Origin: Candidatus Chlorohelix allophototropha
GTDB lineage: Bacteria > Chloroflexota > Chloroflexia > Chloroheliales > Chloroheliaceae
Assembly: GCF_030389965.1 (NCBI RefSeq)
Contig: NZ_CP128399.1
Span: 682,001 to 746,000 of the forward strand
Length of the DNA: 64,000 nucleotides
Direction: 5' to 3'
Shown: positions 15,887-25,033 of the stretch, in pieces
How the letters are laid out: each line of letters opens with the position of its first letter
Position numbering within the stretch: the stretch's first letter is position 1
The notes under the pieces: model-generated
The model's database searches: none
The model's input: the letters and a program-made list of their open reading frames with translations, nothing else
What the model was told of the DNA's origin: nothing
Position numbers and translations under genes: made by a program

Positions 15887-18394
15887 CTAACTTAGATCGC
15901 CTTCAGTATTCCAGAGTTGCGCCACTTTTCCCAGCAATAAGGGATATTGCAACAAGTTAGGGTCACGCTGGAAAAGCGCATTGGCTTCCTCGCGGGCTAA
16001 TTCCAGCAAATCGGTATCGCCTAAGCCTGCCACCCGCAAATCCGGCACACCGCTTTGGCGCGTTCCGAAAAATTCGCCCGGTCCTCGCATTTTTAGGTCT
16101 TGCTCTGCCAGAAAGAAACCGTCATTGCTTTGTTCGATGATTCTCAAACGTTGTGTACCGGCTTCGCTCAGATCGTCGCTTCCTAGCAGTAGGCAAGTGC
16201 TTTGCGCATCGCCCCGCCCCACTCTGCCCCGGAACTGGTGCAGTTGCGCCAGCCCGAAACGATCCGCGCCTTCTATCAATATAACGGTGGCGTTGGGAAT
16301 ATCGATACCCACCTCAATCACCGAAGTAGCCACCAAAATATGATGCTGTTTCTCACGGAACTCCAGCATTATACGGTCTTTCTCGGCAGGGCGCATCCGA
16401 CCATGCAAAAGGGCAAGCTCAAATTCCGGGAATACCTCACGTTTTAGTCGCGCATGCTCGTCAATCGCCGCTTTCGCTTCCAGATTCTCCGATTCTTCCA
16501 CTAGCGGACAGATGATAAATGCCTGATGTCCGGCATTGACTTGCTTGCGAATAAAATCATAGGCGCGTTGCCGTTCGTCCGGCATCACCCACTTGGTTTT
16601 TATATCTTTACGACCGGGCGGTTTCTCCTTGATAACCGATATATCAAGGTCGCCGTAAATCGTAAGTGATAAGCTGCGCGGAATGGGGGTGGCAGTCATG
16701 GTTAGCACATGAGGGTTCGTGGCATTGGTTTTATCGCGCAGGGTGCTGCGTTGCACCACGCCAAAGCGATGTTGCTCATCGGTAATTGCCAATCCAAGCT
16801 TGTTAAATGTAACCCCTTCCTGAATAATCGCAGTCGTACCGATGACAATATCTACGCTGCCCTCGGCGATTTCAACATAGGTATTCTCTTTATCCTTCTT
16901 CTTGACTGACCCGCTCAACAGCGCAATACGAGGCGTTAAGCCCCGCGCTTTTGCAGCATCGCTCTCGGCAAACTTGCTAAACAGCGCGGTTAAACCCTTA
17001 AAGTGCTGCTCTGCCAATATCTGAGTGGGAGCCATCATCACACCCTGATAGCCGTTAGCAATGGTTGCCAGCAGCGCGGTTGCTGCCACCACCGTTTTGC
17101 CGCTGCCCACATCGCCTTGCACTAGTCGCCGCATGGGTTTATCTTTATTCAAATCCGCCAGAATGCTCAGAATCGCTTTTTTCTGGTCATCGGTAAGGGC
17201 AAAGGGCAAGCTGTTATACCAACTATCCAACAAACCGGGGTCAGGGCGCATTGCTATGGCGGGTCGTTCATCCTGCCATTCACGCCGTTTGGTCAATACG
17301 CCCATCTGAATCAGGAAAAATTCGTCAAATGCCAGCCTACGCCGCGCCTTCTCTCTTGCCTCCAAATCTGCCGGATAATGATAATTCTGAATTGATACGC
17401 TCAAGTCGGGCAAACGCTGCCGGCTTTTTATATCGGCAGGCAAATGATCCGGCACTTTGGGAGCGTATTGATCTACCACATTTTTAATAATGCGGCGGAT
17501 AGTCGGTTGCTTCAGGTTTCCAGTAACGCTGTAAACGGGGACAAGTCGCCCGGTATTCAATAATTCCTGCTTGTCGGCAAGCTCAAATTGAGGCGATTTG
17601 AAACAAATGGTATTCTCCCGCCGCTCCACTCGCCCGCTCAATACCACCCGCACTCCCGGTTTTAGCTGGTAAACCATTTTCTGATTAAAGAAGATAGTAC
17701 GCAGCATGCCTGTTTCGTCCGATACCAGCACTTCAACAATTTCCTTGCCGTTGCGAGTGCGCGTTACGGTTTTATCTACTACTTGCACCAGCACGCTCTC
17801 AACCTGATTGATAATCAACTCGCTGATTTTTCGAAAACTGCTGAAATCTTCGTGGCGAAAGGGGAAATAATAAAGCGCCTGCCCCACCGTGGTCACTCCT
17901 AGCAGTTCCATCAACCGGGCAGAACCTTCACCTACCCCCTTTACACTGGTAAGCGGTGCGTTAAAATCAACGTTTCCGACTGACGCTGGCGGCTTTTTTT
18001 CAAGCGTTGTGCTGCCTTTATCGGGTATTTGGAGCGGGTTGGGTGGAATACTCGGAAGGGCTTTTTCAACTATTTGTGAGATTTTTTGAGCTGCCTGCTT
18101 TATAGGCGCTTTTTCTTGGTTTGGAGCATTGCTTTGGCGCACTTGCACAATTGCCTCCACTACTTCGCGGATTGCCTGTGCGCGTCCTGCCTGAGTATAA
18201 CTCCCGTAATCAATCAGCCGTTCTGAAACACGCTCAATCAACCTTGCTTCCATAGATGAAGGATTGGAGAAGCGGGACTTATTTACCCAATTTCCGATAA
18301 AGCCTTCCAGACCCCCCATTACTATCCGGTTCTGGTAGTTATTAGCGGCTTCGGATTTTAAGATTTTTTCCAGTTTTTCGATGTCAACCGGCAT
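15887..18394 (-). CDS. recG: ATP-dependent DNA helicase RecG
   Basis: Branch-migrating superfamily 2 helicase that remodels stalled forks and recombination intermediates. 835 aa: residues 1-130 are an N-terminal extension, longer than in the E. coli enzyme; about 145-330 form the wedge/OB domain (TSVKGVGEGSARLMELLGV helix-hairpin-helix, then VLSGRVERREN). The helicase motor follows with Walker A (LVQGDVGSGKTVVA), motif II as DEQHRFG, motif III (TMTATPIPRSLSLT), motif VI (QFRGRVGRG) and the TRG-like C-terminus (RGPGEFFGTRQSG). No good ribosome-binding site precedes the ATG at 18394, so the start is by length and alignment sense only. Confidence 0.95.
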   Translation of the reverse strand: MPVDIEKLEKILKSEAANNYQNRIVMGGLEGFIGNWVNKSRFSNPSSMEARLIERVSERLIDYGSYTQAGRAQAIREVVEAIVQVRQSNAPNQEKAPIKQAAQKISQIVEKALPSIPPNPLQIPDKGSTTLEKKPPASVGNVDFNAPLTSVKGVGEGSARLMELLGVTTVGQALYYFPFRHEDFSSFRKISELIINQVESVLVQVVDKTVTRTRNGKEIVEVLVSDETGMLRTIFFNQKMVYQLKPGVRVVLSGRVERRENTICFKSPQFELADKQELLNTGRLVPVYSVTGNLKQPTIRRIIKNVVDQYAPKVPDHLPADIKSRQRLPDLSVSIQNYHYPADLEAREKARRRLAFDEFFLIQMGVLTKRREWQDERPAIAMRPDPGLLDSWYNSLPFALTDDQKKAILSILADLNKDKPMRRLVQGDVGSGKTVVAATALLATIANGYQGVMMAPTQILAEQHFKGLTALFSKFAESDAAKARGLTPRIALLSGSVKKKDKENTYVEIAEGSVDIVIGTTAIIQEGVTFNKLGLAITDEQHRFGVVQRSTLRDKTNATNPHVLTMTATPIPRSLSLTIYGDLDISVIKEKPPGRKDIKTKWVMPDERQRAYDFIRKQVNAGHQAFIICPLVEESENLEAKAAIDEHARLKREVFPEFELALLHGRMRPAEKDRIMLEFREKQHHILVATSVIEVGIDIPNATVILIEGADRFGLAQLHQFRGRVGRGDAQSTCLLLGSDDLSEAGTQRLRIIEQSNDGFFLAEQDLKMRGPGEFFGTRQSGVPDLRVAGLGDTDLLELAREEANALFQRDPNLLQYPLLLGKVAQLWNTEGDLS

Positions 18395-18635
18395 GGCTGT
18401 ATTTTTCTCGAATCATTATAACCCGCTTATGATAACAGCCACTCCACTAATTCTCAACCTCTTATCCGGTTGTGAGTGTGACGTAATGTTGAGTTTGGCA
18501 TATTATTCTCTGAAAAGCCCTGTAGTTATACAATGTATCTTGACATATTATTTAGCGTTGCCTACAATTGGAAAGATTACATGGTGACATTTATATTGCC
18601 GGCATTCCCGCCAGAAAACCAGAAAATCTCAACAA
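18395..18635. other. Divergent intergenic region between recG and the DUF4388 gene
   Basis: About 240 AT-rich bases that must hold the promoters of both divergent genes. TTGACA at 18540-18545 is followed by TATTTAGCG and GCCTACAATT, giving a possible rightward promoter with TACAAT near 18561-18566. No hairpin or riboswitch was seen. Confidence 0.4.
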
Positions 18636-20060
18636 ATGTCCGAAACACGTTCCAATTCATTTTCCATAATTGAATTGCTGCAATATATCCGTCGGCATTC
18701 CGAAACAGGGCGTTTAAGTTTTGAGGAAAGCGGCGCAATTGTTGCTGAGCTTTTTTTTAAGCAAGGTCATCTTATACACGCTTCCAATGATAAAGTTACC
18801 GGCGATGATGTGGTTTATCAATTGCTAGGCAATCGTTCTGCACGGATACACTGGGAAAAGAATTTAACGCCTGAAGCTGAGTCCGTAACTAAAACCGATG
18901 AACTTCTCTTATTAGGCGCATTGGGCTTATTAACTGAAGATGATGCTGAAAGTGCTTTACAGGCTGTTAGCGACGAAACTAATAGTTTGATGGCTTCTAC
19001 TTTTGAAGCCACTGAAGCGAATTCGGTAATAGACGAAACAATTACAGATCGGGCAAAAATAACCCCGGTGCAACCACCTACTCCTGAAATGCCGACAATA
19101 GCCCCATCTCCCTTAAATCCGGTATTAACGGCAAATTCGCAAGCGATTGAGCAATTAGGGCAACTCCAATTTCTGCTTGGGGATGAAGTTTTGCGCCCAC
19201 CTCGCTTTAGAAGATGGAGTGGTTTTCCGCTCCCCTTTGTTAGCGCGTTTGTGTTAAAAGATTCGCCGAATTGGCGCATTGTTCGCAATGTACTTGATTT
19301 AATCTGGCACGAAAAGTTTTCAGGGTTTCTGACCTTGATCACAGCAAACCCCTTGATTGAGGCGGTTGTAATCCTATACAAAGGTCGGGTGGTGCATAGC
19401 CGCTTTGCCGACAACCGCTCAATTCATAAAGATCAGGGAGCTTTGCGCCGTATTGTGGATGTAACAGTTTCTGCAAACGAACGCAATCCTGTTTTGTTAT
19501 ATCCGCTTGAGGCTGATTTCATCCATAGCTATAGCGCTTTGATAATGGGTGACAAACTGCTAGATAGCTTTAGCAGTGCCAGTATGAAAATAAACAAACT
19601 TTTAAATACTCTCGAACATAGTCAGCATACCGGGGTAGTTCATATAACCAATCTCGCCGAAAGTGGTTATATATTTCTCAGTGGTGGGCAAAAACTCGGC
19701 AGCTATTATGAAGTGGATGATGTGCTGGAAGAATCAATTGTGCGTGTTTATCAGATTGTTAGCAAACCCGGCAGCATGATTGACGTTGTGACCAGTCCCC
19801 CTGAAGATAAAATGTTTGAAGTATCTAACCGCCCCAAATCTGTGGCAGAAATCAAACAACAGATGATAGCCATTGCCAACGAAGTTTTGGGTAAACGTGC
19901 CAATCGGGTAGTCAATTTGTTGGCACAAGCCGAAGATAATACCCCAAGTCTCAAAACTTATGCCAACCAAGCCCGGCTTGTGACCCAAATGTTTATAGAT
20001 AAGAATCTGGCTGACCAACTTTATGAGCGTTTTCTGTTCCTGATACAGGAGTTAGGTTAA
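18636..20060 (+). CDS. DUF4388 domain signalling protein
   Basis: A 474-aa soluble protein. The N-terminal 100 residues (FSIIELLQYIRRHSETGRLS, AELFFKQGHLIHA, DDVVYQLLG, ARIHWEKN) match DUF4388/PATAN-type domains, which occur in bacterial signalling proteins beside receiver and GTPase domains. A second region of similar shape (about 215-300: KFSGFLTLITANPLIEAVVI, YKGRVVHS) looks like a degenerate repeat of the same fold, and a third may follow (HTGVVHITNLAESGYIFLSG). No enzymatic motif seen. The cyclic-nucleotide-binding gene begins 14 bases downstream, suggesting a shared signalling role. Ribosome-binding site before the ATG is weak. Confidence 0.75.
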   Translation: MSETRSNSFSIIELLQYIRRHSETGRLSFEESGAIVAELFFKQGHLIHASNDKVTGDDVVYQLLGNRSARIHWEKNLTPEAESVTKTDELLLLGALGLLTEDDAESALQAVSDETNSLMASTFEATEANSVIDETITDRAKITPVQPPTPEMPTIAPSPLNPVLTANSQAIEQLGQLQFLLGDEVLRPPRFRRWSGFPLPFVSAFVLKDSPNWRIVRNVLDLIWHEKFSGFLTLITANPLIEAVVILYKGRVVHSRFADNRSIHKDQGALRRIVDVTVSANERNPVLLYPLEADFIHSYSALIMGDKLLDSFSSASMKINKLLNTLEHSQHTGVVHITNLAESGYIFLSGGQKLGSYYEVDDVLEESIVRVYQIVSKPGSMIDVVTSPPEDKMFEVSNRPKSVAEIKQQMIAIANEVLGKRANRVVNLLAQAEDNTPSLKTYANQARLVTQMFIDKNLADQLYERFLFLIQELG

Positions 20061-20074
20061 GAACAGGGTGAAAT

Positions 20075-20518
20075 ATGGATAATGAATATTTGATAGAGAA
20101 CCTTAAAAAAGTACCGATTCTGGCTGCATTGAAACATGATCACCTTGATATGCTTGCCAAATTATCTACCACCCGTAACTTTAAAAAGGGTGAGATAATT
20201 ATCAAGCAAGGAGACCCCGGTTCAGGCTTGTTTGTAATTTTGAGTGGCTCTGTCTCGGTATCCAACAAAAACCGCCCTGGATTGCCCGATAACATGTTAA
20301 ATGAATTAGGACGTGGCGATTTTTTCGGGGAAATGTCGCTGATAGATGGTTACCCACGCAGCGCAACTTGTGCCGCCTCCACCGAAACTCAAGTAGTGGA
20401 ATTAAATCGCTGGGTCTTTCTTGATGTTCTAAGAAGAGAGCCTAGTATCGCAGTTGCCATGCTACCGGTCTTGTGCCGCCGTATTCGCAATCTGGAAGAC
20501 CAGAAAACCAAACGATAA
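20075..20518 (+). CDS. Cyclic-nucleotide-binding (CAP/cNMP) domain protein
   Basis: A 147-aa protein that is a single cNMP-binding domain: KGEIIIKQGDPGSGLFVILS, GRGDFFGEMSLIDGYPRSAT and AMLPVLCRRIRNLEDQ form the beta-roll, phosphate-binding cassette (GEMSL..YPRSAT, with the conserved Glu and Arg) and C-helix. There is no DNA-binding domain, so it probably acts through a partner rather than as a transcription factor. GGGTGA lies 5 bases before the ATG. The preceding DUF4388 gene is 14 bases away, consistent with one operon, possibly extending to the deacetylase-like gene 59 bases on. Confidence 0.88.
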   Translation: MDNEYLIENLKKVPILAALKHDHLDMLAKLSTTRNFKKGEIIIKQGDPGSGLFVILSGSVSVSNKNRPGLPDNMLNELGRGDFFGEMSLIDGYPRSATCAASTETQVVELNRWVFLDVLRREPSIAVAMLPVLCRRIRNLEDQKTKR

Positions 20519-20577
20519 TTTACTTTATAAGGGCGGGCGCTTAAATTTACCTGCTCTTTTTTATTTCCGGAAAACAA

Positions 20578-21756
20578 ATGTTACCAGTTGGGTTAGTTTA
20601 TTCGTCCAGCTTTGAAGCCCACAATCCGGGTTTGATTCGGGTTGAAGGTAATAATTTATACCATGAAGTAGAAGGTCAAAATTATCTTGACCAGTTCTAT
20701 ACTATGGATAGAATCAAATACCCCTATACTTACCAGAACCCCACCCATCATCCAGAGAGGTCTAACCGCGCCACCGCTGCCTATAACGCGCTTGTCAATT
20801 CAGGGTTAGCCCAACGCATGCTTTTGTACGAACCTAGCTCTGCTAATCTTGAAGATTTAATTGAAGCGCACGCTATGAGCTATATAGAGCAGGTACAATT
20901 GGTAAGCCAGAAGGATAGGTTTTTGGCAGAAGCTACCTACTTAAACCGGGAATCCTATCAAACTGGATTGCTATCGGCAGGCGCTGCGCTGTCGGTTAGC
21001 GCAGATTTACTAAACGGCGTGTTGGATAGCGCCCTATGCCTGAGTCGCCCACCTGGTCATCATGCCGGACGAAAGAACGCTGGCGGCTTTTGCCTGTTCA
21101 ATAATGCCGCTATTGCCGCCAAGCATTTCTTGAAGCAATTTGGTATAGAACGGGTTATGATTCTTGATTGGGATTTGCATCATGGTGATGGCACTCAGAA
21201 TATTGTTAAGGACGACCCGCGCATTCTTTTCTGTTCCCTTCACCAATTCGGACCGGAGCTTTACCCAGAATCAGGCGATTTCCACGAAACTGGCAATTAT
21301 GGCAATATAATCAATCTTCCGTTACCAGCCAAAATTACCGATAATGAATATCTAGCTGTATTTAAGCGAATCGTACCGATCATAGTTGCGCAATGGTGTC
21401 CACAAATAATTATTGTTAGCGCCGGGTTTGATGGTCATTTTAATGACATTAACCATCTATACCTGTATGACCCCGGCGCAGGTTTTAACCTTACACCCCA
21501 ACTTTATCATACCCTTACCGATATTGTAGGGCGTGCTGCGCAAACTATTGGTGCAAAATATCTAGTTTTGCTGGAAGGTGGGTATGACTTAGGCAATTTG
21601 GGGAATTCTGTTTCCAATGTAGTAGCCGCAATGTTGCATTTGCCGCCTGTAGTTAGGCAAGCGCTGCCGCCAGAATTGGAATGTTATGAGGGGTTCGAGT
21701 TGGAAAGTTATATTACAGAGCTAAACAACTATCATCTTGGTAAGTGGAAATTCTAG
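20578..21756 (+). CDS. Histone deacetylase-family (class II-like) zinc hydrolase
   Basis: A 392-aa member of the arginase/deacetylase fold family, which in bacteria includes acetylpolyamine amidohydrolases, AcuC and other deacetylases. Signature motifs: HPERSNRATAAYNAL, LCLSRPPGHHAGRKN (catalytic His pair), MILDWDLHHGDGTQ (zinc-binding Asp and His), IIIVSAGFDGHFND (second zinc Asp) and VLLEGGYDLGNLG (terminal Tyr/Gly motif). All catalytic residues are present, so it should be active; substrate unknown. An extra 40-residue N-terminal segment precedes the domain. It is the third gene after the DUF4388 and cNMP genes and ends 3 bases before a convergent caspase-like gene. Confidence 0.9.
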   Translation: MLPVGLVYSSSFEAHNPGLIRVEGNNLYHEVEGQNYLDQFYTMDRIKYPYTYQNPTHHPERSNRATAAYNALVNSGLAQRMLLYEPSSANLEDLIEAHAMSYIEQVQLVSQKDRFLAEATYLNRESYQTGLLSAGAALSVSADLLNGVLDSALCLSRPPGHHAGRKNAGGFCLFNNAAIAAKHFLKQFGIERVMILDWDLHHGDGTQNIVKDDPRILFCSLHQFGPELYPESGDFHETGNYGNIINLPLPAKITDNEYLAVFKRIVPIIVAQWCPQIIIVSAGFDGHFNDINHLYLYDPGAGFNLTPQLYHTLTDIVGRAAQTIGAKYLVLLEGGYDLGNLGNSVSNVVAAMLHLPPVVRQALPPELECYEGFELESYITELNNYHLGKWKF

Positions 21757-21759
21757 AGG

Positions 21760-22851
21760 CTAAACCTGTGCAAGTGCATCTTCCAGTGTCATATAATCAA
21801 GTTTGGTGCGTCGCAGGTAATCTAAAATCTCCTGATCAAGCTCATTGCGACTAATAATCAAGCCGTGAGTTATTTCACCCATAGTTTTCAAACGCTCAAT
21901 CTGCTCGGCAAATTGCTGCGCCTGTAACTCGCTCCAGTTCCCATGTCCATTATCCAGCGCCAACACTTCGATAACAGCGCGAGTGAAGGCGACGGTTATT
22001 TCTGCCCTCAATCTGCCGATTTTTTGTTCAAAGCGATTTGTATTACCCATCCTGTACCCATTACGCTGCAAGGCTATTTTTACCTCGCGGGTAAATTCTT
22101 CCGATTCGGAAGCTACCCGTAATAAAGGCAAATCATCCATAAGTTCGCTGGGATAATTTAACATCTGGCTGTGTTCAGCCCAGTATGTATCCAACAACTC
22201 TCGTAACTGGCGGACTATAAAGTTCTGAATTGAGCTTACCATCAACCATCCATCGGGTTTTGGCGGTTGCTTCAAAGCTTTGAACAAGCTATAGCTAAAT
22301 GGACTATGCTTTAGCATATGCAATTGGTCAATAATCTCGGCGCTAATAATCGAACCGATGGTGAAAAAATTGGGGTTTTCTGTCAATTTTACCCGGCGTG
22401 CCAAGGCGCTACGTTCTCCGGTATATGCCATATCCAGCACTAGAACCAGATTGTTCGTATAACTACCCGAAAAGTAAGCAGCAATATTCTCAAGGCGGAG
22501 CATACTGGCAAGATCAGGAATACCCCAGTGATTAATACGACCATCGCTAGGAATTAGAAAGAGGCGATCCTGTGGGTCAAGTCCACAATGTCCGGCAAAA
22601 TAAAGTAAAACGAGGTCATCTGGCTCTGGCTTTATCTCGTAGAAAAGACGTTTAAGCGCATCTATTAGACCGGAAAGTGTAGTTTGTGCCGGTTTGGTCA
22701 AAAGCTCAACCTTATCAAACGCGCCATATGCTGTATCCAAGAGGATTTCTGACATAGCACGGGCATCTACACCGGCAAATTCTAGCGAATCCCAGCCTTC
22801 CGGTAAGTTATCGTAGTCATCTATACCAACGCAAATTGCGTAGCGACCCAT
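21760..22851 (-). CDS. Caspase-like (C14) protein without the catalytic Cys, with an extra C-terminal domain
   Basis: 363 aa. The first 200 residues have the caspase/metacaspase fold: YAICVGIDDYDNLPEG, AGVDARAMSEIL, VLLYFAGHCGLD (catalytic His) and LFLIPSDGR. At the place of the nucleophile (family pattern D-x-C-x-S-G) the sequence is LVLVLDMAYTGERS, so Cys is replaced by Ala and Ser by Thr; proteolysis is not expected by the usual mechanism. Residues about 255-363 (EFTREVKIALQRNGYRM, RAVIEVLALDNGHGNWSE, THGLIISRNELDQEI) have the order of a restriction-endonuclease-like fold, with IEVL in place of the usual (V/I)E-x-K, which would also be inactive. That second assignment is tentative. Confidence 0.75.
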   Translation of the reverse strand: MGRYAICVGIDDYDNLPEGWDSLEFAGVDARAMSEILLDTAYGAFDKVELLTKPAQTTLSGLIDALKRLFYEIKPEPDDLVLLYFAGHCGLDPQDRLFLIPSDGRINHWGIPDLASMLRLENIAAYFSGSYTNNLVLVLDMAYTGERSALARRVKLTENPNFFTIGSIISAEIIDQLHMLKHSPFSYSLFKALKQPPKPDGWLMVSSIQNFIVRQLRELLDTYWAEHSQMLNYPSELMDDLPLLRVASESEEFTREVKIALQRNGYRMGNTNRFEQKIGRLRAEITVAFTRAVIEVLALDNGHGNWSELQAQQFAEQIERLKTMGEITHGLIISRNELDQEILDYLRRTKLDYMTLEDALAQV

Positions 22852-23054
22852 GGTAAACCCTAACCTTGTGAGCCAATTATATAGGATTCTGAAACCCTAT
22901 TTGTTGTTGACTCATCTGAAACTGATACTAAAGGTGATTATAACACAGGTGTTTCCATCATCAAATATAAATCTATTAATATAGCGATATTAAACGTATT
23001 GACTCTATTATTTTTCGTTTTTTATTTAGTTGCTTGTGGCTAAAAATAAATAAT

Positions 23055-23083
23055 GGAACTATCCGTTTCCACTGGATAGTTCC
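23055..23083 (-). terminator. Intrinsic terminator downstream of the secreted protein gene
   Basis: GGAACTATCC (23055-23064), 9-base loop, GGATAGTTCC (23074-23083): a perfect 10-bp stem. On the minus strand it is followed by a T-rich run (ATTATTTATTTTTAG), as expected for a terminator of the gene ending at 23127. Confidence 0.8.
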
Positions 23084-23126
23084 ACCTCTGGTTCAACTAG
23101 CTTACTTGAAAAGCAACAGTTTGTGG

Positions 23127-24716
23127 TTATTTGTTAAGGGTAATAGTTGCACTGGCGCTGCGTTGCCCATCAACAGAACTGGCGACGATCAACCAATTAC
23201 CAGGTTGCAAGTATTGTTCGTGACCTTTGTAAATTTCACGCACTAGCCAAAGTACAGTCCTACTTCCTTCTGCTGTGACTGGTAAAGGAAATCTTAATGC
23301 TCCCATCGGATTCGGAGGTGTAAACAGGATGTTAATCTTTTCATCTGCTTTGAAGCCAACTATCACAGTAGTAATATCCTGATCCAGCCGTCCCGGATTT
23401 GGGAATACTATAATAGTTGGTTTATCAACCGGTTTATCCAACCAAATGTACGTCTTAGCTACCTTACCGCTCTTTTGTCCCGTAAATGTAAAGGTGAATT
23501 TACCTTGGTCTGTAGTACTACTGTTCCATGAAATAACCAGGTTTCCATCAGGCTGCGCAGTTGTGTATCCCAGAATTCTGGAATCACCGGGATAGGTTAT
23601 ATCAAATAAGACAGTTTCATTGGCTGTCATAGGTGCGACTACTACCATTTCCATCCCCGCTGGACCACACTTCAGGAAGGGGTAAGCCCCTCCGGTGCTG
23701 GCTGGTAGGCTGTCACAGCCGCCAGTAGGCGCAGGTGCGGTGGTGGTTGGGGGTGCGGTTGGGACTGGGGTAGGTGTAACCGCAGGCGCATCGTATTTCT
23801 GATTGTAGCGCCAGTTGTAGTAATGCCGTCCCACGTTGCCCATCTCTACCTGAAACGCGGGCGGGTTGTCGGGCGTGAAGGTCAATACTCGGCGTTCGAA
23901 CGCTTGAATCAGTACGTCCTTCGCCTGTCCTGCCAGCGTTACTTTGCCCCAATAGGCATCTGTAATCGGTAAGCCGGTTGCATCCAGCCATGGGGCTAAA
24001 GGATTGTCGCCCAGTATTGGCTGGTCGTTCACTAACTGCCCGTTCACATACACATTTCCACGTTGGTTCATAAAGGTTAGAAACACATCGGGGATATTGT
24101 GCTTCAATGCGCTGTCAAAATAGGTGTATTTGGCTTTTTTGCCAAGTTCCGCGTTGCTGCCCACATTCCCATCCTTATCAAGGGTATCGGCAACGGGCTG
24201 CCCGGTTTTATCGGTAGAGGGATTATCGTTGTTCAGGCTGGCAATTTTGGCAAAACTGGCGTAAGTTGGGCCGTTGTTGTTAGCCGGGTCACCTGCCACC
24301 GGAATATCATCGGCGGCGCGCCTAGTAATACTGGCTGCATCTCCTGTCGCTTGCTTACCGGAAATTAGCTCGCGCACCAGCAAGCCATTGGTTACCAGCG
24401 AGTTAGTAGGGTTGTTGATTTCCATGCGAGCTTTGTCGAAGTATAGTACTTGGCGAGTACCGCCGGGACTCTCGGTGTAGGGTTCGGTATTACCCGCAAC
24501 CGGGGAGAAGCTATCTGGGCCCCACAACCAACTACGCGCAGGATTGGCAGTACCGTCGTTGATGGGTTTGTCGGCACGCTGCCATTTTGTTTTGAATAAA
24601 TCACTGCTAAATGAAGGTTCTGCAAAAACGAAGGTAGGAGTGAAAATCGTTAGAACAAGGAGCATACTCACAAACAGATAAATTCCTCTGCTTGTTCTCA
24701 AGTGATGAGAGTGCAT
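23127..24716 (-). CDS. Secreted hypothetical protein typical of Chloroflexota
   Basis: 529 aa with a clear signal peptide (IYLFVSMLLVLTIFTPTFVFA). The mature N-terminal half carries repeated patterns I recognise from uncharacterised Chloroflexota surface proteins: WGPDSFSPVAGNTEPYTESP, GGTRQVLYFDKARMEINNP, VTNGLLVRELISGKQATGD, AFERRVLTFTPDN and EMGNVGRHYYNWRYNQKYD. A Pro/Thr linker (about 315-335) joins it to a C-terminal beta-rich half (about 335-529) that looks like one or two Ig-like domains (VLFDITYPGD, KVAKTYIWLDKP). No catalytic motif seen. Probably anchored or associated with the cell envelope; function unknown. Confidence 0.8.
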   Translation of the reverse strand: MHSHHLRTSRGIYLFVSMLLVLTIFTPTFVFAEPSFSSDLFKTKWQRADKPINDGTANPARSWLWGPDSFSPVAGNTEPYTESPGGTRQVLYFDKARMEINNPTNSLVTNGLLVRELISGKQATGDAASITRRAADDIPVAGDPANNNGPTYASFAKIASLNNDNPSTDKTGQPVADTLDKDGNVGSNAELGKKAKYTYFDSALKHNIPDVFLTFMNQRGNVYVNGQLVNDQPILGDNPLAPWLDATGLPITDAYWGKVTLAGQAKDVLIQAFERRVLTFTPDNPPAFQVEMGNVGRHYYNWRYNQKYDAPAVTPTPVPTAPPTTTAPAPTGGCDSLPASTGGAYPFLKCGPAGMEMVVVAPMTANETVLFDITYPGDSRILGYTTAQPDGNLVISWNSSTTDQGKFTFTFTGQKSGKVAKTYIWLDKPVDKPTIIVFPNPGRLDQDITTVIVGFKADEKINILFTPPNPMGALRFPLPVTAEGSRTVLWLVREIYKGHEQYLQPGNWLIVASSVDGQRSASATITLNK

Positions 24717-25033
24717 AAGAACCCCCTTTTTCTTTGGCTTGGCAAATTATGCCAATTCTGTTATTAACAACGCTGTTAATCCCGACCATTCCAAGGGAAT
24801 TATTCGCATTATAGCAATTAAACGTAAATATACTAATAAACAAAGATTAAAATATTTTAACCTAAGCCACTATAAATGCATAATTTTATAAACTCTAATC
24901 TATTATTAATAACTCTCTTTGGATTTGCTCAGGTTATAAAGCAAGAGCACTTGCTACAAAAAATTAAATTAAAAGCAGCAGGATCAGCTTTTAATCCTGC
25001 TGCTTATTTAAACTAAGTTTGCATCTTAATTTA
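24717..25033. other. Intergenic region upstream of the secreted protein gene
   Basis: About 317 AT-rich bases. The 3' end of this stretch holds the terminator of the acyl-CoA ligase gene (24973-25005). The rest must contain the promoter of the leftward secreted protein gene; no clear -35/-10 pair could be singled out. Confidence 0.4.
24973..25005 (-). terminator. Intrinsic terminator of the acyl-CoA ligase gene
   Basis: AAGCAGCAGGAT (24973-24984), 9-base loop, ATCCTGCTGCTT (24994-25005): a perfect 12-bp stem 28 bases past the stop codon at 25034, followed on the minus strand by the T-rich TTAATTTAATTT. Confidence 0.85.

Noticed and set aside
18818-19414. Leftward reading frame (198 codons) opposite the DUF4388 gene
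   Set aside because: Antisense shadow; Ser/Arg-rich composition typical of reversed coding sequence.
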